Of a DNA stretch of 64,000 bases, positions 18,641 through 30,200 are shown in pieces (positions within the stretch are counted from its first letter, which is position 1; the number at the start of each line of letters is the position of its first letter). The stretch spans positions 42,112 to 106,111 of the forward strand of contig URGP01000010.1 of the NCBI GenBank assembly GCA_900547395.1, given 5' to 3'. The position numbers were made by a program, and so were the translations under genes. A model generated the notes under the pieces. That model saw only the letters and a list, made by a program, of their open reading frames with translations. It had not been told where the DNA came from and did no database searches. This DNA comes from an uncultured Opitutales bacterium. Lineage in GTDB: Bacteria; Verrucomicrobiota; Verrucomicrobiia; Opitutales; Intestinicryptomonadaceae.

Positions 18641-20839
18641 ATGAAATTCAATGTGCCTGAAATGAAAACTGAACACAAATGGTCATTCTTTAAGGCGGGG
18701 GGAATTTATCAAGTTGAGTTTAATTCGGGAGCGGACATTGCCAACATTCGCTTTCTCGACCAAAAGTTGTGGGCGGCTCTGGCTTGTCCAACGCGCGGAG
18801 TTCATTTTGACTTTGCCACTTTGGACATGCTCGACACCGATAAGGACGGGCGCATACGCAGTCCCGAAATAATCGAGGCTTGCGAGTGGGCTTGCGCAAT
18901 GTTGAAAAATCCCGACACCCTCATGGCGGGTTCGGACAATTTGAAAATATCCGACATCAAAGACGACACGGAAGACGGCAAAGTTTTGATTTCAACTGCC
19001 AAAGAAGTCTTGAAAAACTTGAAAAAGCCCGACGCAGATTCGATTTCCGTAAAAGATTTTGACGACAAGAGCGCGGTATTTGCAAAAACGCCTTTCAATG
19101 CCGACGGGGTTATCACGCTTCTTAGCGCGGAAAGCGAAGACTTGAAAAACACAATATCGTCCGTAATGAAAGTCGCAGGGAGCGTAAAGGACCGCTCGGG
19201 AGAAGACGGCATAAACGCGGATTTGATAAACCGATTTTTTGATAAGCTGAATGCCTATTGCGCATGGAAGTCGGAATCGGAACAAAATAAAGATAAAATT
19301 TTCTTTTTGGGAGATGACACCGCCGCCGCATTCGACGCCTTTTTTGCAGTCTCTTCAAAGATTGACGACTATTTTACGCGCGCTTCCATTCTCGCCTACG
19401 GCAATGCCTCTGCTGATTTGGTAAACGCCACAAGGGAAAATTTCGCCGAAATTTTAAAGGGAGACGTTTCTTCAAATAACGAGCTTTTGGCGGCATTGCC
19501 TATTGTGAAAATTGCAAGCCCCGATGAAATTTGTTTTGGCGGCGAAGAAAACCCTGCATGGAAAGCGAAAATAAAATTGTTTAAAACTTCGGTTTTGGAA
19601 AAAATGCAAATTCCATCCGATTCGCTTTCCTTTGAAAACTGGAATAAAATCAAGGCGGCGTTTGCTCCATATGCGGCTTGGATTTCATCGAAGTCCGACG
19701 GCGGAATTTCCGATTTGGGAGAGGCTGAAATTAAACGGCTTTCGGAGCCGTCCCAAAAAGGCGCTCTTTTTGATTTAATCGCAAAAGACGAAGCCTTGAA
19801 GTATGCGGTTGACAACATTGAACGCCTTGAAAAGCTTGTGCGCTTAAACCGCGATTTGCTGGAGCTTTTGACAAACTTCGTAAGTTTTAAGTCTTTTTAT
19901 ACCCGCAAGGGCAAGGCAATGTTCCAAGTTGGTGAACTTTTCATCGACCAGCGCGTTTGCGAACTTTGCATAAGGGTTGACGACGCGGGCAGGCATGCCG
20001 CTCTTTCGCCGCTTTCTTACACCTATTTGATATATTGCGACTGCAAGCGCAAGGGAGAAACCCCGTTTACGGTGGTTGCGGCTGTAACTTCGGGCGATTG
20101 CGACAATCTTTTGGTTGGCAGAAACGGCATATTCTTTGACCGTGACGGCAAGGATTGGGACGCAACCATTACGAAAATCGTGCAAAATCCGATAAGCGTG
20201 CGTCAGGCTTTCTGGTCTCCGTACAAGCGTTTTGCGGCCTGGGTTGGCGATTTAATTGCAAAGCGGGCGAGCGCGGCAGACGCAAACGCGATGTCTTCCA
20301 TGACTTCCGCAACCGAAAAAAACGCCGCGCCCAAAAAGCTTGATATCGGCACTCTCGCCGCAATCGGCGTAGCAATCGGCGGCATTACCACCACAATAAG
20401 CGCGATTTTGATAGCGTTGGGCGGCATTGGCATGGTCAAACTGCCTCTTTACATAGTCGGGGCGATATTGCTTATTTCGCTGCCTTCCATGGTGCTTGCA
20501 AGCTTGAAGCTTAAAAAGCGCAACTTGGGACCGCTTCTCGACGCAAATTCATGGGCTGTAAACACCCGCGCGAAAATGAATTTGGTTCTTGGCGCGACTC
20601 TCACTTCAAGCGCGCATTTGCCAAAAGGTTCGCGCAAGTGCTTGAAAGATCCCTTTGCCCAAAAGCGAAATTATGCGTTGCCGATTATCTTCATACTGAT
20701 TTTGGCATCTTCAATCGTCGGGGCATGCTTGCAGGCGGGAGTGATTAAAAATCCTTTTGAAAAGCCTGCGGAAGAGCAAAAGTCCGAACAGGTTGCGCCT
20801 TCGACCGATGCAGGGCAGACTGCCGAAAAGGTAAAATAG
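18641..20839 (+). CDS. Large EF-hand-containing membrane protein of unknown function
   Basis: 732 residues. A canonical EF-hand calcium loop, DTDKDGRIRSPE, occurs at residues 65-76, flanked by helices. The N-terminal part has no signal peptide. A central region (about 410-500) includes FIDQRVCELCIRVDDAG and a YTYLIYCDCKRKGETPF segment. Three hydrophobic helices follow: about 572-596, 604-628 and 686-708, then an acidic-polar tail. The mostly soluble N-terminal 560 residues would therefore lie on one face of the membrane. A terminator at 20863 ends it. I do not recognise the family; calcium or metal sensing is suggested only by the EF-hand. Confidence 0.7.
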   Translation: MKFNVPEMKTEHKWSFFKAGGIYQVEFNSGADIANIRFLDQKLWAALACPTRGVHFDFATLDMLDTDKDGRIRSPEIIEACEWACAMLKNPDTLMAGSDNLKISDIKDDTEDGKVLISTAKEVLKNLKKPDADSISVKDFDDKSAVFAKTPFNADGVITLLSAESEDLKNTISSVMKVAGSVKDRSGEDGINADLINRFFDKLNAYCAWKSESEQNKDKIFFLGDDTAAAFDAFFAVSSKIDDYFTRASILAYGNASADLVNATRENFAEILKGDVSSNNELLAALPIVKIASPDEICFGGEENPAWKAKIKLFKTSVLEKMQIPSDSLSFENWNKIKAAFAPYAAWISSKSDGGISDLGEAEIKRLSEPSQKGALFDLIAKDEALKYAVDNIERLEKLVRLNRDLLELLTNFVSFKSFYTRKGKAMFQVGELFIDQRVCELCIRVDDAGRHAALSPLSYTYLIYCDCKRKGETPFTVVAAVTSGDCDNLLVGRNGIFFDRDGKDWDATITKIVQNPISVRQAFWSPYKRFAAWVGDLIAKRASAADANAMSSMTSATEKNAAPKKLDIGTLAAIGVAIGGITTTISAILIALGGIGMVKLPLYIVGAILLISLPSMVLASLKLKKRNLGPLLDANSWAVNTRAKMNLVLGATLTSSAHLPKGSRKCLKDPFAQKRNYALPIIFILILASSIVGACLQAGVIKNPFEKPAEEQKSEQVAPSTDAGQTAEKVK

Positions 20840-20862
20840 GGCGCAGTTTAGATTTTAAGACG

Positions 20863-20900
20863 CAAAAAAAACCTGCAAATTTTTCATTTGCAGGTTTTTT
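20863..20900. terminator. Bidirectional terminator
   Basis: AACCTGCAAAT/ATTTGCAGGTT stem with a five-base loop, flanked by A-run and T-run. It serves both the EF-hand gene (plus) and tpiA (minus). Confidence 0.9.
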
Positions 20901-20918
20901 GTTTTATTTAAATCTTTA

Positions 20919-21686
20919 TTAGGCAAGTTTTACTGCGGAGTTTACCAAAGCGGCAAATGAATCAGCCTTGAGAGCCGCGCCGCCAATCAAACCGCCGTCA
21001 ATGTCCTTTTGAGCCAGCAATTCGTCTGCATTTTCGGGTTTCATTGAACCGCCGTAGAGAATTTGGATTTTTTCCGCGACGTTTTCGCCGAACATTCCCG
21101 CCAAAACCTTGCGGATTTCTGCGTGGACTTCCTGCGCCATTGCGGGAGTTGCGGTTTTGCCTGTGCCGATTGCCCAAACGGGTTCGTAGGCGATAACAAC
21201 CTTCAAGGCTTCTTCCGCTGTCAAGCCGTCAAGACCGCCCTTTGTCTGGGTCGAAACAACTTCGATGGTTTTGTTGGCTTCGCGTTCTTCCAATGTTTCG
21301 CCGACGCACAAAATCGGCTTTAAGGAAGATGCAACTGCGGCTTTTACCTTCTTGTTTATGAGGCAGTCGCATTCCTTGAAATACTGGCGGCGTTCGCTGT
21401 GCCCCAAGATGACGTATGCGCAGTGCAGTTCGCGCAACATTGCGGCCGAGATTTCGCCTGTGAACGCGCCGCTTTTTTCAAAGTGCATGTTTTGCGCGCC
21501 GAGCTTTACGTTCGAGCCTTCGATGATTTTTTCGACCGTTTCCAAAGAGGTGAATGTCGGGCAAATAGCAATGTCAACATTGCTTATGTTGCCGACTGCT
21601 TCCACGACGCCCTGCGCGAGTGCTGCCGCTTCGGAAGAAGTCTTGTTCATTTTCCAGTTGCCTGCGATAAAATATCTGCGTGACAT
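20919..21686 (-). CDS. tpiA: Triosephosphate isomerase
   Basis: 255 residues, standard length. It interconverts dihydroxyacetone phosphate and glyceraldehyde 3-phosphate. Substrate residues N10 and K12 (AGNWKMNK), the catalytic H96 in ILGHSERR and the catalytic E168 in YEPVWAIGTG are all present, as is the phosphate-binding YGGSMKPENA. It is last in the minus-strand group gap - glycosidase-like gene - pgk - tpiA, 27 bp after pgk, so it is co-transcribed at least with pgk. Confidence 0.97.
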   Translation of the reverse strand: MSRRYFIAGNWKMNKTSSEAAALAQGVVEAVGNISNVDIAICPTFTSLETVEKIIEGSNVKLGAQNMHFEKSGAFTGEISAAMLRELHCAYVILGHSERRQYFKECDCLINKKVKAAVASSLKPILCVGETLEEREANKTIEVVSTQTKGGLDGLTAEEALKVVIAYEPVWAIGTGKTATPAMAQEVHAEIRKVLAGMFGENVAEKIQILYGGSMKPENADELLAQKDIDGGLIGGAALKADSFAALVNSAVKLA

Positions 21687-21713
21687 TTTTAAACTTTCTT
21701 TTTTCGGGTTAAA

Positions 21714-22964
21714 TTATTTGTCGTTTAGGGAAACAACGCCGGGCAATTCCTTGCCTTCGAGGAATTCCAAGCTTGCACCGCCGCCCGTTGAAACGTGCGA
21801 CATTTTCGGAGCGAGTCCGCTCTTGTTTACCGCCGCGACGCTGTCGCCGCCGCCGATAATCGAGATGCCGCCGTTTGCCTTGACTTCTGCAACGGCTTCG
21901 CATACGCCGAATGTGCCCTTGCTGAATTTTTCCATTTCAAAGCATCCCATAGGTCCGTTCCAAACAACGGTTTTCGCGCTCTTGATTGCGTCGGAGTAAA
22001 GCTCTACCGTTTTTGGGCCGATGTCCAAGCCCATCCAGCCGTCGGGGATTTCCGTTACGATTTGGGTGTTTGCTTCGGGGTCGAATTTGTCTGCCGCAAT
22101 GTTGTCAACGGGCAAGAGGAATTTTACGCCGAGCGACTTTGCCTTTTCCATCATGTCCTTTGCGTATTGGATTTGGTCTTCTTCGCAAAGGGAGTTGCCG
22201 ATTTTCTTGCCGAGAGCCTTCAAGAATGTGTATGCCATTCCGCCGCCGATAATGAGGGTGTCAACCTTTGTGAGGAGATTGTTGACCACCGCAAGCTTGT
22301 CGGAAACTTTCGCGCCGCCCAAGATTGCGACGAACGGGCGGACGGGATTTTCAACCGCGCTGCCCAAATATTCGATTTCCTTTTCCATCAAAAAGCCCGC
22401 AACGGAAGTGTCGATATACTTTGTGATGACCGCCGTTGAAGCGTGCGCGCGGTGGGCTGTTCCGAAAGCGTCGTTGCAGAAAATGTCGCCGTAGGAAGCA
22501 AGCTTCTTTGCAAGCTCTTTTTGCTGTTCTTTAAGAGCGGCTTTGCGGGCTTTGAATTCTTCGTCGCTTTCGCCTTCTTTTTGCTTGCACTTTGCCTGCT
22601 CTTCCTTGTGGTAGCGTGTGTTTTCAAGCATAACGATGTCGCCCGCTTTCATTGCGGCAACTTCCGCGTCGGCGTTTGCGCAGTCAGCGACAAATGCCAC
22701 GGGTTTTTCCAAAAGTTTTGAAAGATAGTCGGCGACTATTTTCATTGTGGTGTCGGAAGTGATGCCTTTTTCGTCGGGGCGACCCATGTGGCTCATCAAA
22801 ATGAGGCTTCCGCCCTGTTCCAACACATACTTGATAGAAGGCAGAGCGCCTTTAATGCGGGTGTCGTCTTTAATGACGCCTTCTTTTACGGGCACGTTGA
22901 AGTCAACGCGCATAATGACTTTTTTGCCTTTCAAGTCTATATCACGAAGTGTTTTCTTATTCAT
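21714..22964 (-). CDS. pgk: Phosphoglycerate kinase
   Basis: 416 residues versus the usual 390-400. It transfers phosphate from 1,3-bisphosphoglycerate to ADP in glycolysis. [32 protein letters not shown] and WNGPMGCFE are intact. The extra length comes from a charged, helical insertion at about residues 124-150 ([19 protein letters not shown] and onward) between the [10 protein letters not shown] strand and the [16 protein letters not shown] motif. It is 80 bp downstream of the secreted glycosidase-like gene and 27 bp upstream of tpiA. Confidence 0.97.
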   Translation of the reverse strand: MNKKTLRDIDLKGKKVIMRVDFNVPVKEGVIKDDTRIKGALPSIKYVLEQGGSLILMSHMGRPDEKGITSDTTMKIVADYLSKLLEKPVAFVADCANADAEVAAMKAGDIVMLENTRYHKEEQAKCKQKEGESDEEFKARKAALKEQQKELAKKLASYGDIFCNDAFGTAHRAHASTAVITKYIDTSVAGFLMEKEIEYLGSAVENPVRPFVAILGGAKVSDKLAVVNNLLTKVDTLIIGGGMAYTFLKALGKKIGNSLCEEDQIQYAKDMMEKAKSLGVKFLLPVDNIAADKFDPEANTQIVTEIPDGWMGLDIGPKTVELYSDAIKSAKTVVWNGPMGCFEMEKFSKGTFGVCEAVAEVKANGGISIIGGGDSVAAVNKSGLAPKMSHVSTGGGASLEFLEGKELPGVVSLNDK

Positions 22965-23046
22965 TGTATTTTATTTTAAGACTTTTGGTTATTATGAAAA
23001 TATCCTGTTTATATTGAACTCTTTGTAATTCTTTGCAACTTTTTTC

Positions 23047-25053
23047 TTAAAGTTTTATTTTCGCGGTTTCCCCGTTTTTCAGCGTCTTTTTGAAAATTTT
23101 TTTGTCCGAATTGTTTTTGATTATCAATTCGAGTTTTTCGGACGGCAGGCGTTTGATTTCAATGTCGAAATCTGTCCCGAAGGCTTTTATCTTTGAAAGT
23201 TTTGCGCAATTCCATTCGGACGGAATGGAGGGTTTTATTTCAAAACTTTTAAAACCCGTCGGGCGCATGCCGAAAATCCCTTCGGTTACTATTCTGCAAA
23301 GCAGCGCGCTTTCAGCCGAAAGATGCGCCTTGCCGCCTTCGGGGAAGGCTTCGATTGCGTATGGAACACGTTTGCCTAAAAGTCGTTCATTGATATAAAG
23401 TTGCAATGTTTCCCACGCTTTATCCGGCTCGTTTGATGCAAAGATTCCACGCAAGGCATAGAGGTAGGTTCTGTCCCAAAAATCTCTTACACCTGTTTGG
23501 ACCTTTAACCCTTCTTTTGTGAGAAGTTTCGGGCTTGTTAAAGCTGAAATTGTACCGTCTTTTTTATCGAAAATTCCCATGCAAAGCGGAATGCAAATCC
23601 AAGAGCGCAGGATGTTGTTGCCGTCGTAGTATCTGTAAGTGTCAAAACCTTCGACTTCGCTTTCAAAATATTTGCGGATATTTTTATGCAGAGTTTTTGC
23701 TTGGCTTAGATAGTTTTGGGAGGCGGAGTTGTCGCCGAGTTCGGATTTTAGGAAAGCCGCGGAAATCAGGGCGTCGTAATAGAGGCTTGATGTGCACAAG
23801 TTTGCTTCCCCTGCGGGAAAGCGCAGTTCAAGCTCGTCGCAGTCGCTTTTTACAACGCCGTCTTCGTTCAAATTTCGTTTGCAGTATTCCAAACACCAAT
23901 CTATTAACGGAATTAACTCTTGGGCTGTTTTTTTATCTCCGTTTGCCAATGCGTAGCGGCCCGCTCCGTAGGCGACCATTGCTGCATCGCCCCTGTCGCC
24001 CTTGCCGTTCCACGTCACTCTTCCTTCGGCTGTGATGGCAGATGGTATCATTTTAAAGTCGTCTCTTAAAAATCTTGACCAATGCTTAAACATATTTTGA
24101 GCAGATAGGTTTGAATTTTTTTCGCCCAAAAAAGGAAAAAATGGATTTGCGTATTCTGCTTGGTCGTTTGCCCAGAATCCTGCATAGTAGCGTTCTCCGG
24201 CGGGAGAGTGAATCAAGCCTCCGTTTGTGTCGAATACGCTTTCTGTTGCACGAATTTTGGCAAAATTAAACATCGTATTTAGCTTGTCGTTTGGCGAGTT
24301 TAAGACTAAGGAATTTTGGGCTTTTTTAATGAAGTCTTTACGCTTGGCGAGTTCTTGGGCTGGATTGAGATTAATAAAGTTATCGTTAATGCTTGCTTGA
24401 ATTTCTAAGGCGAAAGTATGCTTTTGTTTCGGAGCTAAAATTAGTCCGCCGGAGTTTACGCCTTTTATGTGGAGTTTATATTGCCCATAGTCGCACAACG
24501 AACGATTTGGCGTATAACAAACATTGATTTCTGGAATCTCTAAATTTGCAGGTTTTTCACCAAGATTTTCAATTTCTACAATTTGAAAAATTGCAGGATA
24601 GACAGTGCTTGGGTAGATTTTTCTTATGATTTTAAAGTGTGATTTTTTATTAAATTCTTCTTCGATATTTAAAATGCCATCAAAGGAAATTTTTTTAACT
24701 TTACCGATGAGTTTCTCCGGTGTTTGACGTACATTATTTATGCCGCCGGTTAAAAATAAATAGAGTGGATTTATTAAATCTATATCCCGAAAAAATGTAG
24801 TTTCCATACATAGAGGTTTCATTCTGAACTTCGGGAAGAAGGCACGCATTGTAAGATGAAGTGTGCCATTATGATTTACTCCATAGGCAACTACAAACGA
24901 TGTGCCAAGCCCTGCCATTTCGACATTGTCTTTGTGCGAAATATTTTCTTGTGGAACAAATGCAATCCCTGAGTTTTCTATAGTCCACAATTCTTGACTA
25001 AACCCCAAATTTGCAAATAACCCCGCCAATAAAAATAATATAATCCTTTTCAT
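23047..25053 (-). CDS. Secreted six-hairpin glycoside hydrolase-like protein
   Basis: 668 residues with a signal peptide (MKRIILFLLAGLFANLGFS). The N-terminal 260 residues look like a beta-rich domain; residues about 265-600 look like an (alpha/alpha)6 barrel with RYYAGFWANDQAEYANPFFP, ALANGDKK, DELELRFPAGEANLCTSSLY and AIEAFPEGGKAHLSAESALL, the last resembling C-terminal active-site loops of six-hairpin glycosidases, followed by FKIKP/PS-like GMRPTGFKSFEIKPSIP. A short beta domain ends the protein. I cannot assign a GH family. It lies between gap and pgk on the same strand, an unusual place for an exported enzyme, separated from gap by a terminator. Confidence 0.6.
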   Translation of the reverse strand: MKRIILFLLAGLFANLGFSQELWTIENSGIAFVPQENISHKDNVEMAGLGTSFVVAYGVNHNGTLHLTMRAFFPKFRMKPLCMETTFFRDIDLINPLYLFLTGGINNVRQTPEKLIGKVKKISFDGILNIEEEFNKKSHFKIIRKIYPSTVYPAIFQIVEIENLGEKPANLEIPEINVCYTPNRSLCDYGQYKLHIKGVNSGGLILAPKQKHTFALEIQASINDNFINLNPAQELAKRKDFIKKAQNSLVLNSPNDKLNTMFNFAKIRATESVFDTNGGLIHSPAGERYYAGFWANDQAEYANPFFPFLGEKNSNLSAQNMFKHWSRFLRDDFKMIPSAITAEGRVTWNGKGDRGDAAMVAYGAGRYALANGDKKTAQELIPLIDWCLEYCKRNLNEDGVVKSDCDELELRFPAGEANLCTSSLYYDALISAAFLKSELGDNSASQNYLSQAKTLHKNIRKYFESEVEGFDTYRYYDGNNILRSWICIPLCMGIFDKKDGTISALTSPKLLTKEGLKVQTGVRDFWDRTYLYALRGIFASNEPDKAWETLQLYINERLLGKRVPYAIEAFPEGGKAHLSAESALLCRIVTEGIFGMRPTGFKSFEIKPSIPSEWNCAKLSKIKAFGTDFDIEIKRLPSEKLELIIKNNSDKKIFKKTLKNGETAKIKL

Positions 25054-25116
25054 AAATTGTTTTTATGAATATAAAAAAATTATCTTTGTGGCAATCAATA
25101 TTTCGGCGTAATATAC

Positions 25117-25149
25117 AAAAAGAGCGCACCAAAACGATGCGCCCTTTTT
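25117..25149. terminator. Terminator after gap
   Basis: Stem AAGGGCGCAT/GTGCGCTCTT (with G-U pairs) on the minus strand, with T-tracts on both sides, 20 bp after the gap stop. Confidence 0.8.
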
Positions 25150-25168
25150 AAAATCAACTAATAGCCGA

Positions 25169-26176
<1,008 letters not shown>

Positions 26177-26284
26177 TTATCTTATGGATTGTTTAAAAAT
26201 TAAGTCTTCAAATATGGACGGCGCGGCAATGCCTGTCAAGACAGTTTTTTGCCGCCGTTTTTTTGGTTTTTTTGCGGTAGTATT

Positions 26285-27025
26285 TTATTTTCTGCGCGGA
26301 GGCTTGCCGTATCTCATCAAAAACGGAACATCGTTTCCGTCTTCCTTGTCCGATGGGACGTCGAATACATAAAAGGTCAGGTTTTGGGATTTTATGAAGC
26401 TTATGTAGCGTTCGTAGGAGAGTTTCGGGCGGTTGCCGAGCGTGTAAAATTTAAGCGGAACTTCTTCGATGTCGTCGCTTTGCGGGAACGACTGCTTTGC
26501 CGTTTCGAAAGGCTCGACCCGCAAAAGCTTGTTGCCTATTGCGACGCCGAAAGGCTTTTTTGAAAGATTTACAACGGCAAAGACTCCTGCTCCGAGATTT
26601 TTTTGCGATATGTCTATTACCCTGTGCAAGGTGCTTCCGTCCCTTTCTGTAAGGCATATAACTACGTCCTCCTTGTCCGCCCCTATGTTGACGGTCATGA
26701 CGGGCGTGTAAAGCGAATCCTTGCCGTCCATTGACTTTTTGTAAAAGGTTATTAGAGGCGAATTTGAGAAGAATATGGCGTCGAAACTGCGGGCAGTGTT
26801 GGCTTCGATCTGCGCGAATGAGTCGCCAACGCGCACATGGTAGTCTCGTTTTTTGCCGTCCATGGAGAGCAGGCGGTAGCTGAATTTGCTCTCTTTTTGG
26901 CTGTCCCATTCAAAGTTTGAGGGTACGGACTTTCCGCGCATTGCCTCTTGCGCATGGGCGGATGTTTCAAACAGGGCAATCGCCGCCATCGCGGGTAAAA
27001 AAATTCTGAAAAAAAGTTTTAGCAT
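26285..27025 (-). CDS. Unrecognised secreted protein divergent from Verru_Chthon A
   Basis: 246 residues with a signal peptide (FFRIFLPAMAAIALFETSAHA). The mature part is mostly beta-strand, with no cysteines of note, and ends in a basic tail (GKPPRRK). The repeated pattern of short beta-strands and the DYHVRVGDSFAQIEANTARS segment suggest an envelope or extracellular domain, but I recognise no family. It is transcribed away from the giant prepilin-like gene with a shared 190-bp promoter region, so a functional link to that system is possible. Confidence 0.6.
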   Translation of the reverse strand: MLKLFFRIFLPAMAAIALFETSAHAQEAMRGKSVPSNFEWDSQKESKFSYRLLSMDGKKRDYHVRVGDSFAQIEANTARSFDAIFFSNSPLITFYKKSMDGKDSLYTPVMTVNIGADKEDVVICLTERDGSTLHRVIDISQKNLGAGVFAVVNLSKKPFGVAIGNKLLRVEPFETAKQSFPQSDDIEEVPLKFYTLGNRPKLSYERYISFIKSQNLTFYVFDVPSDKEDGNDVPFLMRYGKPPRRK

Positions 27026-27215
27026 GGATAAAAATTTCTGCTTGTTAAAAATTTAGTTTTTACAGTCAATCAAATTCTATTTGATAAATCAAACTTTTTT
27101 TGTCTCGGAGTTTTTATTTTGCTCTTGCATATGCCAAAAAAAGTTCATATAAACTCAAATCGAAAAAAAGAATATCTACTCGTTTGTTTTCTAAATTTTT
27201 TAACTCTATTTTACT

Positions 27216-30200
27216 ATGAAACATTTAAGAAAATCTCGAAATGCGGCAAAAAGAAAGGCTTTTGCCCTTGTGCTTGCGATAGGCGCAATGGCGTTTATGG
27301 TGCTCTTGACGCTGACGTTGTCGGCAATCATAAGTTCCAAGCTGCGCATTTTAAACGCGCAAAAGCAGGCGAGGGAAGCGAGGTCGCATGCCGTTTTGGG
27401 CATGAGCATTGCCATATCCAATCTTCAGCGCACTGTCGGCAAAGACAATGCAATTACCGTCCAGTCTTCGATTTTTGACCAGGACCCCGAAACCGTCAGG
27501 ATAGACAATGTAAAAACTCCGTATGTGGTCGGAACGTTCAACGTCAAAAAGGACGCTTCAAATCTCACCGCCAAAGAATTGCAGGACGAGCAGCGAGAGT
27601 TGGTTGACGTAATTAAAAACGGCGGCAATTCTCCGGAAGTTTCCTGGCTTGTTTCGGGTCAGAAGCGTTTGAAAAACCCCATATCGGAATCCCCCGAGGA
27701 TTTAAGCGACGAGACAATTACGCTTGCGGAATACAGCCTGCTTACGGAATATCCCGCAGAATATGGCGGTAAAATCTCCGCTTCCGACAAAACCGAAAAG
27801 GTTGAAGTAAAAGCGGGCAAGGTTCGCTTCGACGCAAATCAGGGTCAGTCGGGCGAAGGCGCTTACGCATGGTGGGTAAGCGACGAAAGCCAGAAGGCGA
27901 AGATAAATCTTACCCGCCCCGAAATGTATCTCGACAAGGAAATGCCGAATGTTTCGAGCCTTACAAACCAGGCTCCTGTCGATCCGCGCGTTCCTCAAGT
28001 CATAAACACGAGCTTTATTTCCGAACTTTCGGAATTGGGGCTAAGCCCGTTTGCGAGAAATTACAACGAGGAAAATTCGAAGAACATTGCGAAAATTTCC
28101 ACTCTTGACGAGCTTCCTATTGTTGACGCTTCTTTGACAGAGTGGGCTAAAAACAACAAGGGCGACTATACCGCCGTTTCCGTCGGCTTGCCTGTTGACG
28201 TGACGCAGGGCAGATTAAAGGAAGACTTGACCGTTTACCTTTATACGGGCAAGGGATTGAAAGACAACGACCCGATTATCCGCGGCGGCAATACTTCAAG
28301 CGACAAGGAATACACGGGTGTTGATTTCGGCTTGCGCTCCTATACCAAGCACTTGCCCACATTCGGTATTTTGAGAAGCTTTGCCACTTATGCTCTCGAC
28401 AAAACAACTTTTCAGGCGGGTGTAAATCCGCAGGCGCAGGTCATAAATACTCAGAAGTCGGAAAACACGCACGGTGTGTATCCGATTGTCGAGTCTGCCG
28501 AATGGATGCTTTTCCCTGCGTACGACATAAATATTTCAAACAGAAACGCGGCTTTTACGTTAAATCCTTCCGCGCTCAGCAGTTTCAGGCTGAACATAAA
28601 CTACATTATGTATTTGCGCGTTGTTTTGCGCAATCCGTTCAATGTCACCATAAATCAAAGCAATTATATTTTGCGAATCGGAACGCCTATTGCCGCATAT
28701 CTTTCAAATGACGAGGCTTCTCCCGAAATGCGTACGCGCTGGGTTCGCCACTATTATGATGCGGATGGGAAGGAGCAGAAACAGTATATAAATGTAGTCT
28801 TTAAGGCTTCGCGTACCAATGCGAATCGTGCTCCGCACTTTGCGGACTTCTTGGAAGACTATATGGATAACAATATGCCCACGATGAACTTCAATTTGCG
28901 AAGCATCAAGCTTCTGCCGGGCGAGAGCGTCGAATTGTGCCAGCCGAAAATCGCGTTGGACCAAAACGAATTCAGCCCCGCGAAAGTTCAAAATTTGTCC
29001 GCGAGCAAAAATCTGTTGGAACCAGGTAAAATACAGGTTTCAGACGGATATTCGAGCCAGTGGGCGGCTCTTCCGCAAAAGTGCTTTAAAATATCGACCG
29101 ATTTGAATTTGACCTTCAATGCTTCAAGATCAAACATTCCCGACAATATTGCGGAGTATACTTTTGACGAAGCAAGCAAATGCTACAAGAAAACTGTCGA
29201 AGTAAATGGGGAGCAGAAAGAAGAAATTATCCGTCCGTTTGTTTATGACGAATTTAAGTCCAATAATTCTTCCATAGAAATTTCAGGCATTGGCGATGCC
29301 TTTGACGGTTGGCCGCTTTTTGAATTGGAGCAAACCATGCGCTCCGACGGGCACAATAAAGTCCCTTACCATTTTAATTTGAAGGAATTAACTTCTTCTT
29401 CCGCAAAAGGCAGAAGTTATACGAGAAATGCACTCGAACTTCTATCTGCCAATAAAAAGCGTTTGTGGAAGCATGACCTTACCGAGTGGGATTCCGCAAA
29501 CGGCGTAAACCCGAGCACTTACAACAGCGGAACCGGCAGGGATAGAACGCACAATTTCTACCGCCATGACGACAACCAAATGAACCCGTGGGGTATTGAC
29601 AGTGTGTATTTTTCGGACGATGTCATGAAAGATTATATCGCCATTGTACAAAATACGTCAAAATTCTTCGATACAACATTGAAGTTCGGTGTAAACGGCG
29701 GTCATGAAATACCTCTTTTTTACAACAAGATCACCAATAAAATTCAAATAAACAACTTGCTCGATAAATCGAGGATTTTGTTTACGATTCGCCTTCCGAA
29801 CTGGAATACCATATTTAACAGTATTTTTTCTTCTTACAACTATCGCGCAACCCAGCTTATAGACAGCGACTATCTCAATGACCAGCATGTAATCCGCCGC
29901 TCTTGCACAAACGGCACGGTCGGAATGCAGGACTGCGGTTCGGCTTCCCGTAATGCGAGCTACTTCTTCGGGCAGAAAGCGAACACGGGCTATCATACAT
30001 GGTCCAACTCGACATATCCCGTTGACGGCATGAAGGCGTCAAACAATAGAACTTTGCAAGGAAATTACCCCAACCACTACGGATTGCTTTCTCCCATATC
30101 GGGAGCGGCAAGGCATGATTATGACGGCTTGATTTTCGCGCCCTTTGATTTGCCGCGAAAGGAAACCGACCTCATGAGTCTGGCGCATTTCAGGCACGCG

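Noticed and set aside
21265..21999. Plus-strand frame opposite tpiA and pgk
   Set aside because: Both minus-strand genes are unequivocal; the frame shows no domain.
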